From: JANQIO01 sp043585095
GTDB taxonomy: Bacteria > Pseudomonadota > Gammaproteobacteria > Pseudomonadales > Halieaceae
DNA length: 64,000 nucleotides
Assembly (NCBI GenBank): GCA_043585095.1
Contig: CP121321.1
Location: 2,790,001 to 2,854,000, forward strand
Direction: 5' to 3'
Each line of letters begins with the position of its first letter. The stretch's first letter is position 1. This document shows positions 34,196-42,618 of this stretch, one piece after another. The notes under the pieces are model-generated. The model searched no databases and was not told the DNA's origin. It worked only from the letters and a program-made list of their open reading frames with translations. A program made the position numbers and the translations under genes.

Positions 34196-35434
34196 CTATT
34201 CGGCGCAGAGCCGGTTTCGGCCAGCCTGCTTGGCGCGATACAGCTGTTTATCCGCCGCTTTAATCACGTCGTCGGCTGTAGGAGCAGAATCACTGCGCTC
34301 CGCCAATCCAATGCTAATCGTCACATTAACCGTTCCACTTTTCAGGCGAGTCGCCATCAGCCCGCGCTTGCGCTGACCGTCGCTGGCTTTGCGCGGGCGC
34401 TCCCCTGCATTCCTTAGCGTCATTTGATAATCCGCTATGCTCTGGCGAACCTCTTCCAAGGCGTCCACGCACTCCTCCGCCGAGCGCCGCGGAAAAATGA
34501 TGCAAAACTCCTCGCCACCATACCGAAACGCCGTGCCACCACCGCCGACTTTACCAAGGCGGCTCGCCACCATTTTCAGGACCTCGTCGCCGACGTCGTG
34601 CCCATGTTTATCGTTGAACTTCTTGAAGTGATCCACATCCAGCATTGCCAGACTGAAGCGCGGACCCAGACCTTTCAGCCTTTCATTAAGTGCCCGTCGG
34701 CCTAGCAGGCCAGTAAGATCATCCCGATAGACCATGGTGTGTGAGCTGCGTAACACCCCGGACACCTGCAATAACGCCGCGGCGGACATCATACTCATCG
34801 AAACATAGTCCAGATGGAGACCTGCCAACACAATAAAACCCGCCGCCAGCGTGCCAAGAATGGCAACCTCTGCATCATCATTGCGCCACAACAGAAGGAT
34901 TATGCCGACGATAAATACGCCCAAAAAGCCAGCCGCGAGCGCAAGCGGCATGACAAAGCCGTCCTGGGGACGAAGTTGTAGCCAGTGGCTGGGCTCGTAA
35001 AAGAACGTTTCGAGTAAGTTAAAGAGTTTCGGCGCGACCAGGGCCATAAGGCCAATAGCGCCCGCATAGATAATACCGTACCGGTTGGCGATCCCACGCT
35101 CTGGAAACACTAGCAGCATTAGCATGGCCAAAGGCCAGCTGATGCACAGCGAAAGGTAGACCCGAAGCGCACCGGGATGGGACAGGTTGACCTGCAGGCG
35201 ATCCTGAATCACAAAGTAGACGGTGCCTGAATACAGGGACAACAACATAAAGCGGCTGCGGTTAAACTGATAAGCCAGCACCGCGCAGACACAGCAAAGC
35301 AGGTAGGGCGTATAGCCCACCAGTACTTGCTGCTCTGCGCTGAGTTCCCCAATCAGCTCACGACCGTACATCACCAGCGCGATAAAAAGCGCTGGCAAAG
35401 CTAGTCGCAGCAGGGCGAGTGGCTGCGGTCCCAT
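34196..35434 (-). CDS. Membrane-bound diguanylate cyclase
   Basis: 412 residues from the ATG at 35434 (GAGG eight bases upstream). About six N-terminal transmembrane helices (10-30, 38-58, 62-80, 90-110, 120-140, 160-225) form a membrane sensor of unknown ligand. The C-terminal GGDEF domain (about 235-410) has LDVDHFKKFND and the active-site motif GGEEF (306-310). No RxxD inhibitory site precedes it. It should make cyclic-di-GMP. Divergent from the REC-GGDEF-EAL gene, with only 93 bases between them. Confidence 0.9.
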   Translation of the reverse strand: MGPQPLALLRLALPALFIALVMYGRELIGELSAEQQVLVGYTPYLLCCVCAVLAYQFNRSRFMLLSLYSGTVYFVIQDRLQVNLSHPGALRVYLSLCISWPLAMLMLLVFPERGIANRYGIIYAGAIGLMALVAPKLFNLLETFFYEPSHWLQLRPQDGFVMPLALAAGFLGVFIVGIILLLWRNDDAEVAILGTLAAGFIVLAGLHLDYVSMSMMSAAALLQVSGVLRSSHTMVYRDDLTGLLGRRALNERLKGLGPRFSLAMLDVDHFKKFNDKHGHDVGDEVLKMVASRLGKVGGGGTAFRYGGEEFCIIFPRRSAEECVDALEEVRQSIADYQMTLRNAGERPRKASDGQRKRGLMATRLKSGTVNVTISIGLAERSDSAPTADDVIKAADKQLYRAKQAGRNRLCAE

Positions 35435-35510
35435 GGTTTTTTCCTCGCCCGCGGGTATTCTGGTTTTTTGTTTGCAAATCCGCGGGATGGTAGCCTTGTA
35501 GCCTATAACA

Positions 35511-35529
35511 ATTACACGGAACGTGTAAT
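35511..35529. promoter_or_regulatory. Palindrome overlapping the start codon of the REC-GGDEF-EAL gene
   Basis: ATTACACG (35511-35518), GAA, CGTGTAAT (35522-35529) is a perfect 8-bp inverted repeat. Its right arm includes the first two bases of the ATG at 35528. It could be an operator shared by the two divergent genes, or an mRNA hairpin that hides the start codon. Confidence 0.5.
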
Positions 35530-37330
35530 GACTCCCGACCGGGAAACAGAACATAAACCCAAGGTGCTGGTGTGCGACGACGACGCCACCGTGCGCATGC
35601 TGACAAGAAGCTGTCTGGAAGCAGACAGCATGATTGTTGCAGAAGCTGCGTCGGGACCCGAAGCCATAGAGCTGTTCCTGTCGGAACGGCCTGATTTGGT
35701 ATTCCTTGATGTTGAAATGCCAGGCATGGACGGCCTTGAAGTCTGTCGCCGCATACGTGCTATGCCGCAGGGGGAGACCGTACCCATCATGATCGTAACG
35801 GGTTCGGACGATCGTCAGTCCATTGACGATGGGTTTCAGGCAGGAGCCACACAGTACAAGACCAAACCGGTTAACTGGTCACTGTTGAGTCGCGACGTGC
35901 AATACATGATGCGCGCCAGCAATGCTTTTAATGCGCTGAAACGTCAGGAAGACAGGTTGCGATACCTCGCCTACTTCGACCCCCTGACCAACCTTCCGAA
36001 TCGCCGCAATTTTACCGACCAACTCACCCGCATACTGAAACTGGCGCGCCGGCATGACAACAACGCCGCCCTGCTGTTTATTGACCTCGACAATTTCAAA
36101 CGAATCAATGACAGCATCGGGCACGGCCGTGGCGATAAACTGTTAGTAGAGATAGCGCGCCGCCTGACCATGGAACTGCGTCAGGAAGATGCGATTACTT
36201 ATATGGCTGAGACAGACGCCAATGGCCCCAACGGTTCGGTGGAGATCGCGCGTCTCGGCGGCGATGAGTTCACAGTGGTGCTTTCGGATATTGCCAACGT
36301 CGCCGACGTTGAGGCTGTTGCCAGAAGGTTGCTGAGCCATCTCTCTGAACCTATACCCCTGCAAACACACAAGCCAGTAGTCACCCCTAGCATCGGCATT
36401 GCAATCTTCCCCGTGGATGGCGCAGACCCCGACACGCTGACCCGTAACGCCGATACAGCCATGTACGCTGCCAAAGCACAAGGCAGAGCCTGCTATCGTT
36501 TTTACAATGAAAAAATGAATGCGATGGCGGTAGAGCACCTGAAGCTTGAAGAGGAGCTTCGTGAAGCCATTGCCGGTGACGAGCTAGCCCTGTTCTATCA
36601 GCCTCAGGTGGACTCAAGCAGCGGACAGATAGTGAGTATGGAAGCCCTGGTTCGCTGGCATCACCCAGTGCGAGGACTGGTAATGCCGGGCGAATTCATC
36701 GACATGGCGGAACGCACCGGGTTGATAGCCGACCTGGGTAACTGGGTAATGCGGGAGGCGGCCCAGCAATGTGCCATATGGGAAGAGCAGGATCTGGGCA
36801 ACTTTAGAATATCAGTGAACCTCTCCAGCCTGCAGTTTAATCAGCCCAACTTTATCGACTGGGTGCAGCAGTTCCTCGCTGAAAGCGGCATGGCGCCCAA
36901 GCGGCTTGAATTCGAACTCACGGAGTCCGCGATTATGACCGATGCGGCAGTGAATATTGAGCGCCTGAACGCACTCAAGGATCTGGGCATTGTGCTGGCC
37001 GTTGACGACTTTGGTACCGGGTATTCCTCGCTCGCCTATCTTAAGCAGTTCCCTATCGACACGCTGAAGATAGACCAGAGCTTTGTTTCTGACATGGCCA
37101 GTCCTGACTCTGAAGGTATCATCGACGCCATCATTGCACTGTCGCATACTCTGGGAATGAGCGTCGTCGCGGAAGGGGTGGAAACCATAGAGCAGGCGCG
37201 ATACTTGATAGAGCGTGAGTGTGACCTTTTACAGGGCTACTACTACAGCAAACCCGTACCTGGCAGCGACATTCCAACGCTGATGGGAAAGACCTTTACC
37301 AGCCAGGCCGACACGGCCGTCGTCGGTTAG
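35528..37330 (+). CDS. REC-GGDEF-EAL response regulator
   Basis: 600 residues from the ATG at 35528. The receiver domain (10-130) is complete: acidic DDD at 17-19, phospho-Asp61 in VFLDVEMPGMDG, Lys in KTKPVN. The GGDEF domain has an intact GGDEF motif (244-248) with LFIDLDNFKRIND. The EAL domain has MEALVRW (371-377), FELTES, DDFGTGYSSL, LKIDQSFV. Both output domains look catalytic, so phosphorylation may shift the balance between synthesis and breakdown of cyclic-di-GMP. The gene ends 4 bases inside the end of the convergent hybrid kinase gene, a natural candidate partner. Confidence 0.92.
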   Translation: MTPDRETEHKPKVLVCDDDATVRMLTRSCLEADSMIVAEAASGPEAIELFLSERPDLVFLDVEMPGMDGLEVCRRIRAMPQGETVPIMIVTGSDDRQSIDDGFQAGATQYKTKPVNWSLLSRDVQYMMRASNAFNALKRQEDRLRYLAYFDPLTNLPNRRNFTDQLTRILKLARRHDNNAALLFIDLDNFKRINDSIGHGRGDKLLVEIARRLTMELRQEDAITYMAETDANGPNGSVEIARLGGDEFTVVLSDIANVADVEAVARRLLSHLSEPIPLQTHKPVVTPSIGIAIFPVDGADPDTLTRNADTAMYAAKAQGRACYRFYNEKMNAMAVEHLKLEEELREAIAGDELALFYQPQVDSSSGQIVSMEALVRWHHPVRGLVMPGEFIDMAERTGLIADLGNWVMREAAQQCAIWEEQDLGNFRISVNLSSLQFNQPNFIDWVQQFLAESGMAPKRLEFELTESAIMTDAAVNIERLNALKDLGIVLAVDDFGTGYSSLAYLKQFPIDTLKIDQSFVSDMASPDSEGIIDAIIALSHTLGMSVVAEGVETIEQARYLIERECDLLQGYYYSKPVPGSDIPTLMGKTFTSQADTAVVG

Positions 37331-40300
37331 TCGGTCTTATCTGCTGGCGTTTGCTCAGATGACAGCAAGGACTCCAAGGCCACCACGGCCTCCTCAAAAT
37401 GCCCGGCGAGAATTGAGATATCCCGCTCAGCATTGCTAACGTCGTTGCGCTTCCACGCCGCCTCGCAGCGTCTACAGTGATCACTTAAAGCTTTCGCTCC
37501 AACGTTCAGGCTCATCGATTTGATGGCGTGCGCGCCAGCGCTGAGGCTCGTCGCATCACCAATCGCTTCGCGAAGTTCTTCCAGCTTGCGCTCACCGTCT
37601 ACCCGAAAGTTTTGTACAACGATCTCAAGCAAAGCATTGCCTGTATTGGTTTCGATGTTGCGAATATTATCCAGGGCCTTTGCATCCAACAGATCGGATA
37701 CTTCCCGACGGCGATTGACCTCTGGCTGCACCGGGACGACAGAACCTGTCGCCTCGAAATAGTAGTGCAGCAAGCCGTTAAGCTGCTCAGTCGAATAAGG
37801 CTTGAACAGAATACGATCCATACCGGACGCATAGCAGCGCTCTTTCTCGGTCTCGGTCTTGCCCGCTGTCAGCGCCACAACTGGAACGCGCCGGCCGTCT
37901 CCCTGCTGCGACTCATAGCGACGGATATGTCTTGTCGCTGCAAAACCATCCATTACTGGCATCTGGCAATCCATCAGCACCAGATCAAAGTTTTCCTGCT
38001 GAAACATTTCCAGCGCTATCTCGCCATGACGAGCAATCGCCACCTGGCATCCAAACGATTCAAGCATGGCCTTGGCGATTTCCTGATTAGCCGCAATATC
38101 CTCAACAAGAAGAATTCGGCGTTCAAAGCGCATCAACGAGGGCTGGCTACCGAGCTCTTCATCCGCGGAATCGGACTGCGCCGCAAGCACATCCGATAGC
38201 AAGGCATTCAGGCGCATCGGTTTTGTGGTGTGGTCAATATGCGTAAGCGCATCCGGGATACCTGATCCGGATAGAGGGGTGACCAGCAGCAGCGTCGTCA
38301 GTGTGTCCTGCGACAGATTTTCCACTTGAGCTACGCTGACGGCATCACTGAGGCTGCCAACGTCAATCAAGACGATTCGCGGTTGCTCTGCGTTGGCACT
38401 TAACTCTTCGATCCTGTCGCATTCGCGAACGCGCAAGCCCAGCGCCTCTAACTGACTGCTAAACATCTGACGCGTTTCGGGAAGCTCCGCTATGACCTCA
38501 CCATAACTATCGTGCAGCTCTCTGGTTACAGGCTGCTCAACGTATATCGGCGATTCGCTGAAGCCCACCTTCACCGCCATAGTCGTACCGACGCCTTGCC
38601 GTGAATTGACGAGCAACTCGCCGCCCATCAAATCAATAAGCTGCTTGGCGATGGAAAGCCCTAAGCCAGTTCCGCCAAACTGCCGCGTCGTCGAAGTGTC
38701 CGCCTGCGAGAAAGCCTCAAAAACGCGATTGACCGTATCTTCGGCCATACCAATACCCGTGTCTTCCACCACAAACTCAAGGTTGAGTTGCTTATCCTGA
38801 CGCGCGACTTCTTTCACGGTGAGCGTGACACCACCGCGACGCGTAAACTTGATCGCATTGCTCAGCAGGTTTTGCAGGATCTGACGCAAACGCACGGGAT
38901 CGCCATAGAGCTGCCGGCGCAGATCAGCATTGATTACAACGTTGAGCTCCAGCCCCTTGGTTTGCGCCAGCTCACCGTATAGGTAACACAGATTCTCCAC
39001 CATCTCGCGCAAGCCGAAGCTGGTTTCTTCTAACTCAAGCTTGCCCGCCTCGATCTTGGAGAAGTCCAGAATATTATCGATTAGGCCCAACAGCTCGTTT
39101 GCGGACACATGAGCGGACTCCGCAAAATTCTGCTGCCGGTCACTCAAACCAGAGTGCAGCAACAAATCCGTCATACCCAGGACACCGTGCATTGGCGTTC
39201 TGATCTCGTGACTCAACGCCGCCAGGAATTCGCTCTTGGCTTGGTTGGCGTGCTCTGCTTCCTGACGCGCTTTACCCATGGCTTCTACGGCGTCCTGCAG
39301 TTTTTCATTAGATCGACGCAAATCCAGGGTTCTGGAGCGAACATCGTCCTCCAGCTGCGATTGAAGCTGAAGCTGCTCACGCACTTTAAGCCGCTGCCTG
39401 TATAACAACGCGGCAATAAGCAGAAGCCCAGCCGCAAAGTAGGCAATGAAGGAATACCACGCCAGATAGAACGGCGGATGGACCAGTATCTTCATCGCAA
39501 TACCATCCGGACTCCAAACGCCATCCGGGTTCGAGCCCTGAATCCTCAGGACATACTCACCCATGGGCAACTTGGTAAAATCGATGCTGTTGCGATTACC
39601 AAGGTCCACCCAGTTCTTGTCCAGACCAACCATCTGGTAGCGATACTGGTTACGGTGCGGGGCGCGAAAATCCAGCGCTGCAAACGACAAACCCAACAGG
39701 TAGTCGTCCGGCTCCAATTCAATAAAATCTAACTCGCTGTAGGGCTTGTCGAACCAGACCTGTTCGGAACCCAGGGTCACCCTGGTCAGCGCAACACGAG
39801 GCGGAGTCGCCGGTTTTCTCATTTCCGCTGGATCAAACACGTTGAGTCCAGACGTGCCGCCAAAATACAGCAGGCCATTCTCATCGCGATATGACGCACC
39901 CAGATTAAAGTCATTAGACTGCAGACCGTCATCGACCGTGAAGTGCTTCACCTCGTTCAAGTCATAGTTGAATCGCGTTAAACCCCCAGACGTCGCCAAC
40001 CAAACGTTGCCATCGTCATCGCCCTGAATTGCATAGACGTTATTACTGGGGAGACCAATATTCGACTGAAAATGCTTGAACTTGTTGCGGGACATTTTGC
40101 GGTCTACGGGTTCCCACATGTTTAGCCCGCCACCACCGGTGCCTATCCATAGACGGGCTTTGTCATCTTCGTAGATCGAAAACACCTGTTTGGCGGACAA
40201 GCCGCTTGGTAGAGACCTATCCATCTTAAATGCCTTAAATGTCTCGGTCTCATAACTAAAACGGAGAAGTCCATTGCTTGTACCGACCCACAAGACCCCG

Positions 40301-41838
40301 CTCCGCTCTTGAAAAATAACTGACACATAGTTGCTGTTACTGGCCTCTAGAGATTCATCATCTAAAGCGAAGCTCCTAAAGCTACTAGATCCAGCGTACC
40401 TTACGCTCACACCTCCATTCAAAGTCCCCACCCAGAGGTTTCCATAAGAGTCTTTAAAGAGCGTAGATACCCTTTCCTTAACCATTGCAGAATCGACACT
40501 TGTTACTAAAGCCTTGCTCCTTTCGGAAGTAGGCACGCCAACTCTTAGTAGGCCAGACCTTAATGTACCCAACCAGAGGGAATCTCCATCACGCAGAAGG
40601 GATGTTACGGGCTGATTATCCAGGTCCGCCAAATACTCTTTAGACACCAAATATGCGTTGCCATTTCTCTCTAGCAACTCGACACCTGAAAGGGAGCCCA
40701 GTAGGAGATGGTTACCATCTATAGGAAGCACGCTGAGAATGTTTTCGTCGGAAATACCTGTAGAAAGGTTGTAAGTCTGGATTCCCGATCGAAATCCCAC
40801 GTAAATTCCGCTGAATCCTCCAGCCCAGATAAGCCCGGAGCTGTCCTCGAGCAAAGTAGAAATACTCAATGAGCGGTCACGATCTCTTTCCATTGGAATG
40901 TTGAAGAAATCGTTTGAAGATGAATCTAGCCGAGCGATACCAACGCTCTGAGCGACCAAGATGTCGCCGTTCCGGGTTTCTAAGATATCGAATACATCTA
41001 AAAGCGGGATGCTTTCATTTGCAGATGGGCTAATTACCTCTTCGAAAACCTCTACTTCCCCATCATTAAATCTAAAAAGACCTGAGCTACGAGTTCCAAC
41101 CCATAGGCTTCCATCTCGTGACAACAATGTGCTTAAAACTGCACTAGATTCGAAGCGGTCAGTTGAGCCAAAGCCTATGCTGGCTCGGGAAAAAGTACTC
41201 TCCGGCTTATTGAGGCGCAAAACTCCTTGGCCTAGAGTCGAGATCAATAAGTCTCCTGTATCGAGCTCTAGGATTCTGGTAACAGGGACGCCATAACCAG
41301 GCTGCCCACTCTTTGGGAGATAGTGGCGAAATGTCTCGGTCGCTAAGTCGAAGTAGCTCACGCCCCCTGTGTTATAGCCCATCCAGAGTCCGCTAGACCC
41401 TGCTGCTGCTATGGAACGCAAGTCATTTGAGTACGGGGAACGTAGCAAATCGTCGGAACGCCGAAAAGTTGAAAAGGCATTGTTTGTAGGATTAAACCGA
41501 TTTAAGCCGCCACCTCCGGTCGCGAACCAGAGTTGTCCAGAGGGGTCTTCAACGACGCCAAAGAGGCTATCGCTACTTAATGAGTCTTCATCGTTACGAT
41601 CTGCTCTGTATACGACATTTTGCTTTCCATCGTATCTATTCAGACCCTCTTCCGTAAGTATCCATACCAAACCGGTTGAGTCTTGTAATAAACCTGAAAC
41701 CGCAGGATGGCTAAGCTCGTCCGCCACATCAGAACTTGAGAATAGAAAGCGATCTTGTTGGAGCTCAGAAGCACTAAGAGCTCCCGAGGAGAAGGACAGC
41801 GCGCAAGCTGCAATTATGAAATACGAAACACCACGCAT
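37327..41838 (-). CDS. Beta-propeller hybrid histidine kinase (reg_prop/Y_Y_Y-HK-REC-Hpt)
   Basis: 1503 residues. Signal peptide 1-23; periplasmic two-component propeller repeats about 45-670 (repeated LWIGT/LWVGT/VWLAT...G-L-N-R-F units); Y_Y_Y domain about 715-790; transmembrane helix 793-813; coiled coil; HisKA with His877 in LSHEIRTPMHG; HATPase about 970-1095 (DTGIGM, FGGTGLGLSI). A degenerate receiver follows around 1155, then a good receiver with Asp1290 (VLMDCQMPVMDG), then an Hpt domain with His1437. The architecture resembles Bacteroides hybrid sensors but has Hpt rather than AraC output. The propeller part is visibly AT-richer than the kinase part. Confidence 0.92.
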   Translation of the reverse strand: MRGVSYFIIAACALSFSSGALSASELQQDRFLFSSSDVADELSHPAVSGLLQDSTGLVWILTEEGLNRYDGKQNVVYRADRNDEDSLSSDSLFGVVEDPSGQLWFATGGGGLNRFNPTNNAFSTFRRSDDLLRSPYSNDLRSIAAAGSSGLWMGYNTGGVSYFDLATETFRHYLPKSGQPGYGVPVTRILELDTGDLLISTLGQGVLRLNKPESTFSRASIGFGSTDRFESSAVLSTLLSRDGSLWVGTRSSGLFRFNDGEVEVFEEVISPSANESIPLLDVFDILETRNGDILVAQSVGIARLDSSSNDFFNIPMERDRDRSLSISTLLEDSSGLIWAGGFSGIYVGFRSGIQTYNLSTGISDENILSVLPIDGNHLLLGSLSGVELLERNGNAYLVSKEYLADLDNQPVTSLLRDGDSLWLGTLRSGLLRVGVPTSERSKALVTSVDSAMVKERVSTLFKDSYGNLWVGTLNGGVSVRYAGSSSFRSFALDDESLEASNSNYVSVIFQERSGVLWVGTSNGLLRFSYETETFKAFKMDRSLPSGLSAKQVFSIYEDDKARLWIGTGGGGLNMWEPVDRKMSRNKFKHFQSNIGLPSNNVYAIQGDDDGNVWLATSGGLTRFNYDLNEVKHFTVDDGLQSNDFNLGASYRDENGLLYFGGTSGLNVFDPAEMRKPATPPRVALTRVTLGSEQVWFDKPYSELDFIELEPDDYLLGLSFAALDFRAPHRNQYRYQMVGLDKNWVDLGNRNSIDFTKLPMGEYVLRIQGSNPDGVWSPDGIAMKILVHPPFYLAWYSFIAYFAAGLLLIAALLYRQRLKVREQLQLQSQLEDDVRSRTLDLRRSNEKLQDAVEAMGKARQEAEHANQAKSEFLAALSHEIRTPMHGVLGMTDLLLHSGLSDRQQNFAESAHVSANELLGLIDNILDFSKIEAGKLELEETSFGLREMVENLCYLYGELAQTKGLELNVVINADLRRQLYGDPVRLRQILQNLLSNAIKFTRRGGVTLTVKEVARQDKQLNLEFVVEDTGIGMAEDTVNRVFEAFSQADTSTTRQFGGTGLGLSIAKQLIDLMGGELLVNSRQGVGTTMAVKVGFSESPIYVEQPVTRELHDSYGEVIAELPETRQMFSSQLEALGLRVRECDRIEELSANAEQPRIVLIDVGSLSDAVSVAQVENLSQDTLTTLLLVTPLSGSGIPDALTHIDHTTKPMRLNALLSDVLAAQSDSADEELGSQPSLMRFERRILLVEDIAANQEIAKAMLESFGCQVAIARHGEIALEMFQQENFDLVLMDCQMPVMDGFAATRHIRRYESQQGDGRRVPVVALTAGKTETEKERCYASGMDRILFKPYSTEQLNGLLHYYFEATGSVVPVQPEVNRRREVSDLLDAKALDNIRNIETNTGNALLEIVVQNFRVDGERKLEELREAIGDATSLSAGAHAIKSMSLNVGAKALSDHCRRCEAAWKRNDVSNAERDISILAGHFEEAVVALESLLSSEQTPADKTD

Positions 41839-41947
41839 AGATTGATCATAGCAGTCGATGCGAGCTTATGTCTCAAAGTTAAGGTTCGTAATCATAGCGC
41901 CCGGTAGTACCAGGCGCTGTTACTCAGGCGTGTCGAACGTGCAGGTT

Positions 41948-42325
41948 TTAATACATTCCGCGGTAGGGGTTGCCCGCCACTTGCAACTCAGGACTCGGCA
42001 GAGAACCAACTTGTAGGCCGCCAGCTTTATTTTCATCAATCTCAGAAACGGCGCTACTACGACTCAATATATCTAACTGCTGGCTTGTTAGGGACACAGA
42101 AATCACGCCTGTGGCGTTTGAAGAGTGGTCCACAGTCCCACCAATAGCGTCGACTAGTTCCGCAACTGCAAACGGGTCATTTACAGTTAACATGTAGCTC
42201 CTAGAACTATCATCAGCAGGGATAGACTGAGAAGATTGCAGTTCGGTTGCGCCGATCGCGCCGAACACTAATGCGCTCGAAACAGCTAATGGCTTAAGAA
42301 AATCCCGCTTTAAAATCGTATTCAT
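41948..42325 (-). CDS. Small secreted I9-like (subtilisin-propeptide-like) protein
   Basis: 125 residues from the ATG at 42325 (GGAG seven bases upstream). A signal peptide-like N-terminus (KRDFLKPLAVSSALVFGAIGATE) precedes a single compact domain, about 40-100. Its pattern SYMLTV-x8-ELVDAIGGTVDHSS-x4-ISVSLTSQQLDILSRSSAVSEIDEN resembles the I9 propeptide/inhibitor fold of S8 proteases. No protease domain follows; the protein ends GNPYRGMY. It may inhibit or chaperone a subtilase encoded elsewhere, or be a ligand of the flanking sensor kinases. The family match is from pattern only. It precedes the hybrid kinase gene by 109 bases on the same strand. Confidence 0.68.
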   Translation of the reverse strand: MNTILKRDFLKPLAVSSALVFGAIGATELQSSQSIPADDSSRSYMLTVNDPFAVAELVDAIGGTVDHSSNATGVISVSLTSQQLDILSRSSAVSEIDENKAGGLQVGSLPSPELQVAGNPYRGMY

Positions 42326-42429
42326 GCGACCACTCCAAAATTGAATTTGTGTGCATCCGTTTGAATAAATCACGAGTGCATCTCATCTGTGACACTTAAG
42401 ATAATCGTTTTCACACATGCCTCCGTACA

Positions 42430-42476
42430 TGACCCATTTGGGTCAGCTAGTACTAGCTAGCGCAATTTTATTGCGC
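42430..42476. repeat. Three consecutive palindromes
   Basis: TGACCCATTTGGGTCA (42430-42445; 7-bp arms, TT centre), immediately GCTAGTACTAGC (42446-42457; perfect), then after two bases GCGCAATTTTATTGCGC (42460-42476; 7-bp arms, TTT loop). They lie in the divergent intergenic region between the I9-like gene and the second propeller kinase. They may be operators, or the last may be a terminator-like stem without a T-run. Confidence 0.65.
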
Positions 42477-42618
42477 CATGATTGGATCCATCGGATGTCA
42501 TAAAACTGCGAACTTAATCAGCAGAACACTTGGGCCAGTGCTAACTTTATTGGTGTCTGAGTAAATGCGCTTGAGGAAAATATTTTTCTATGCGCAGCTG
42601 TACAGGGGAGCTTTTAGC

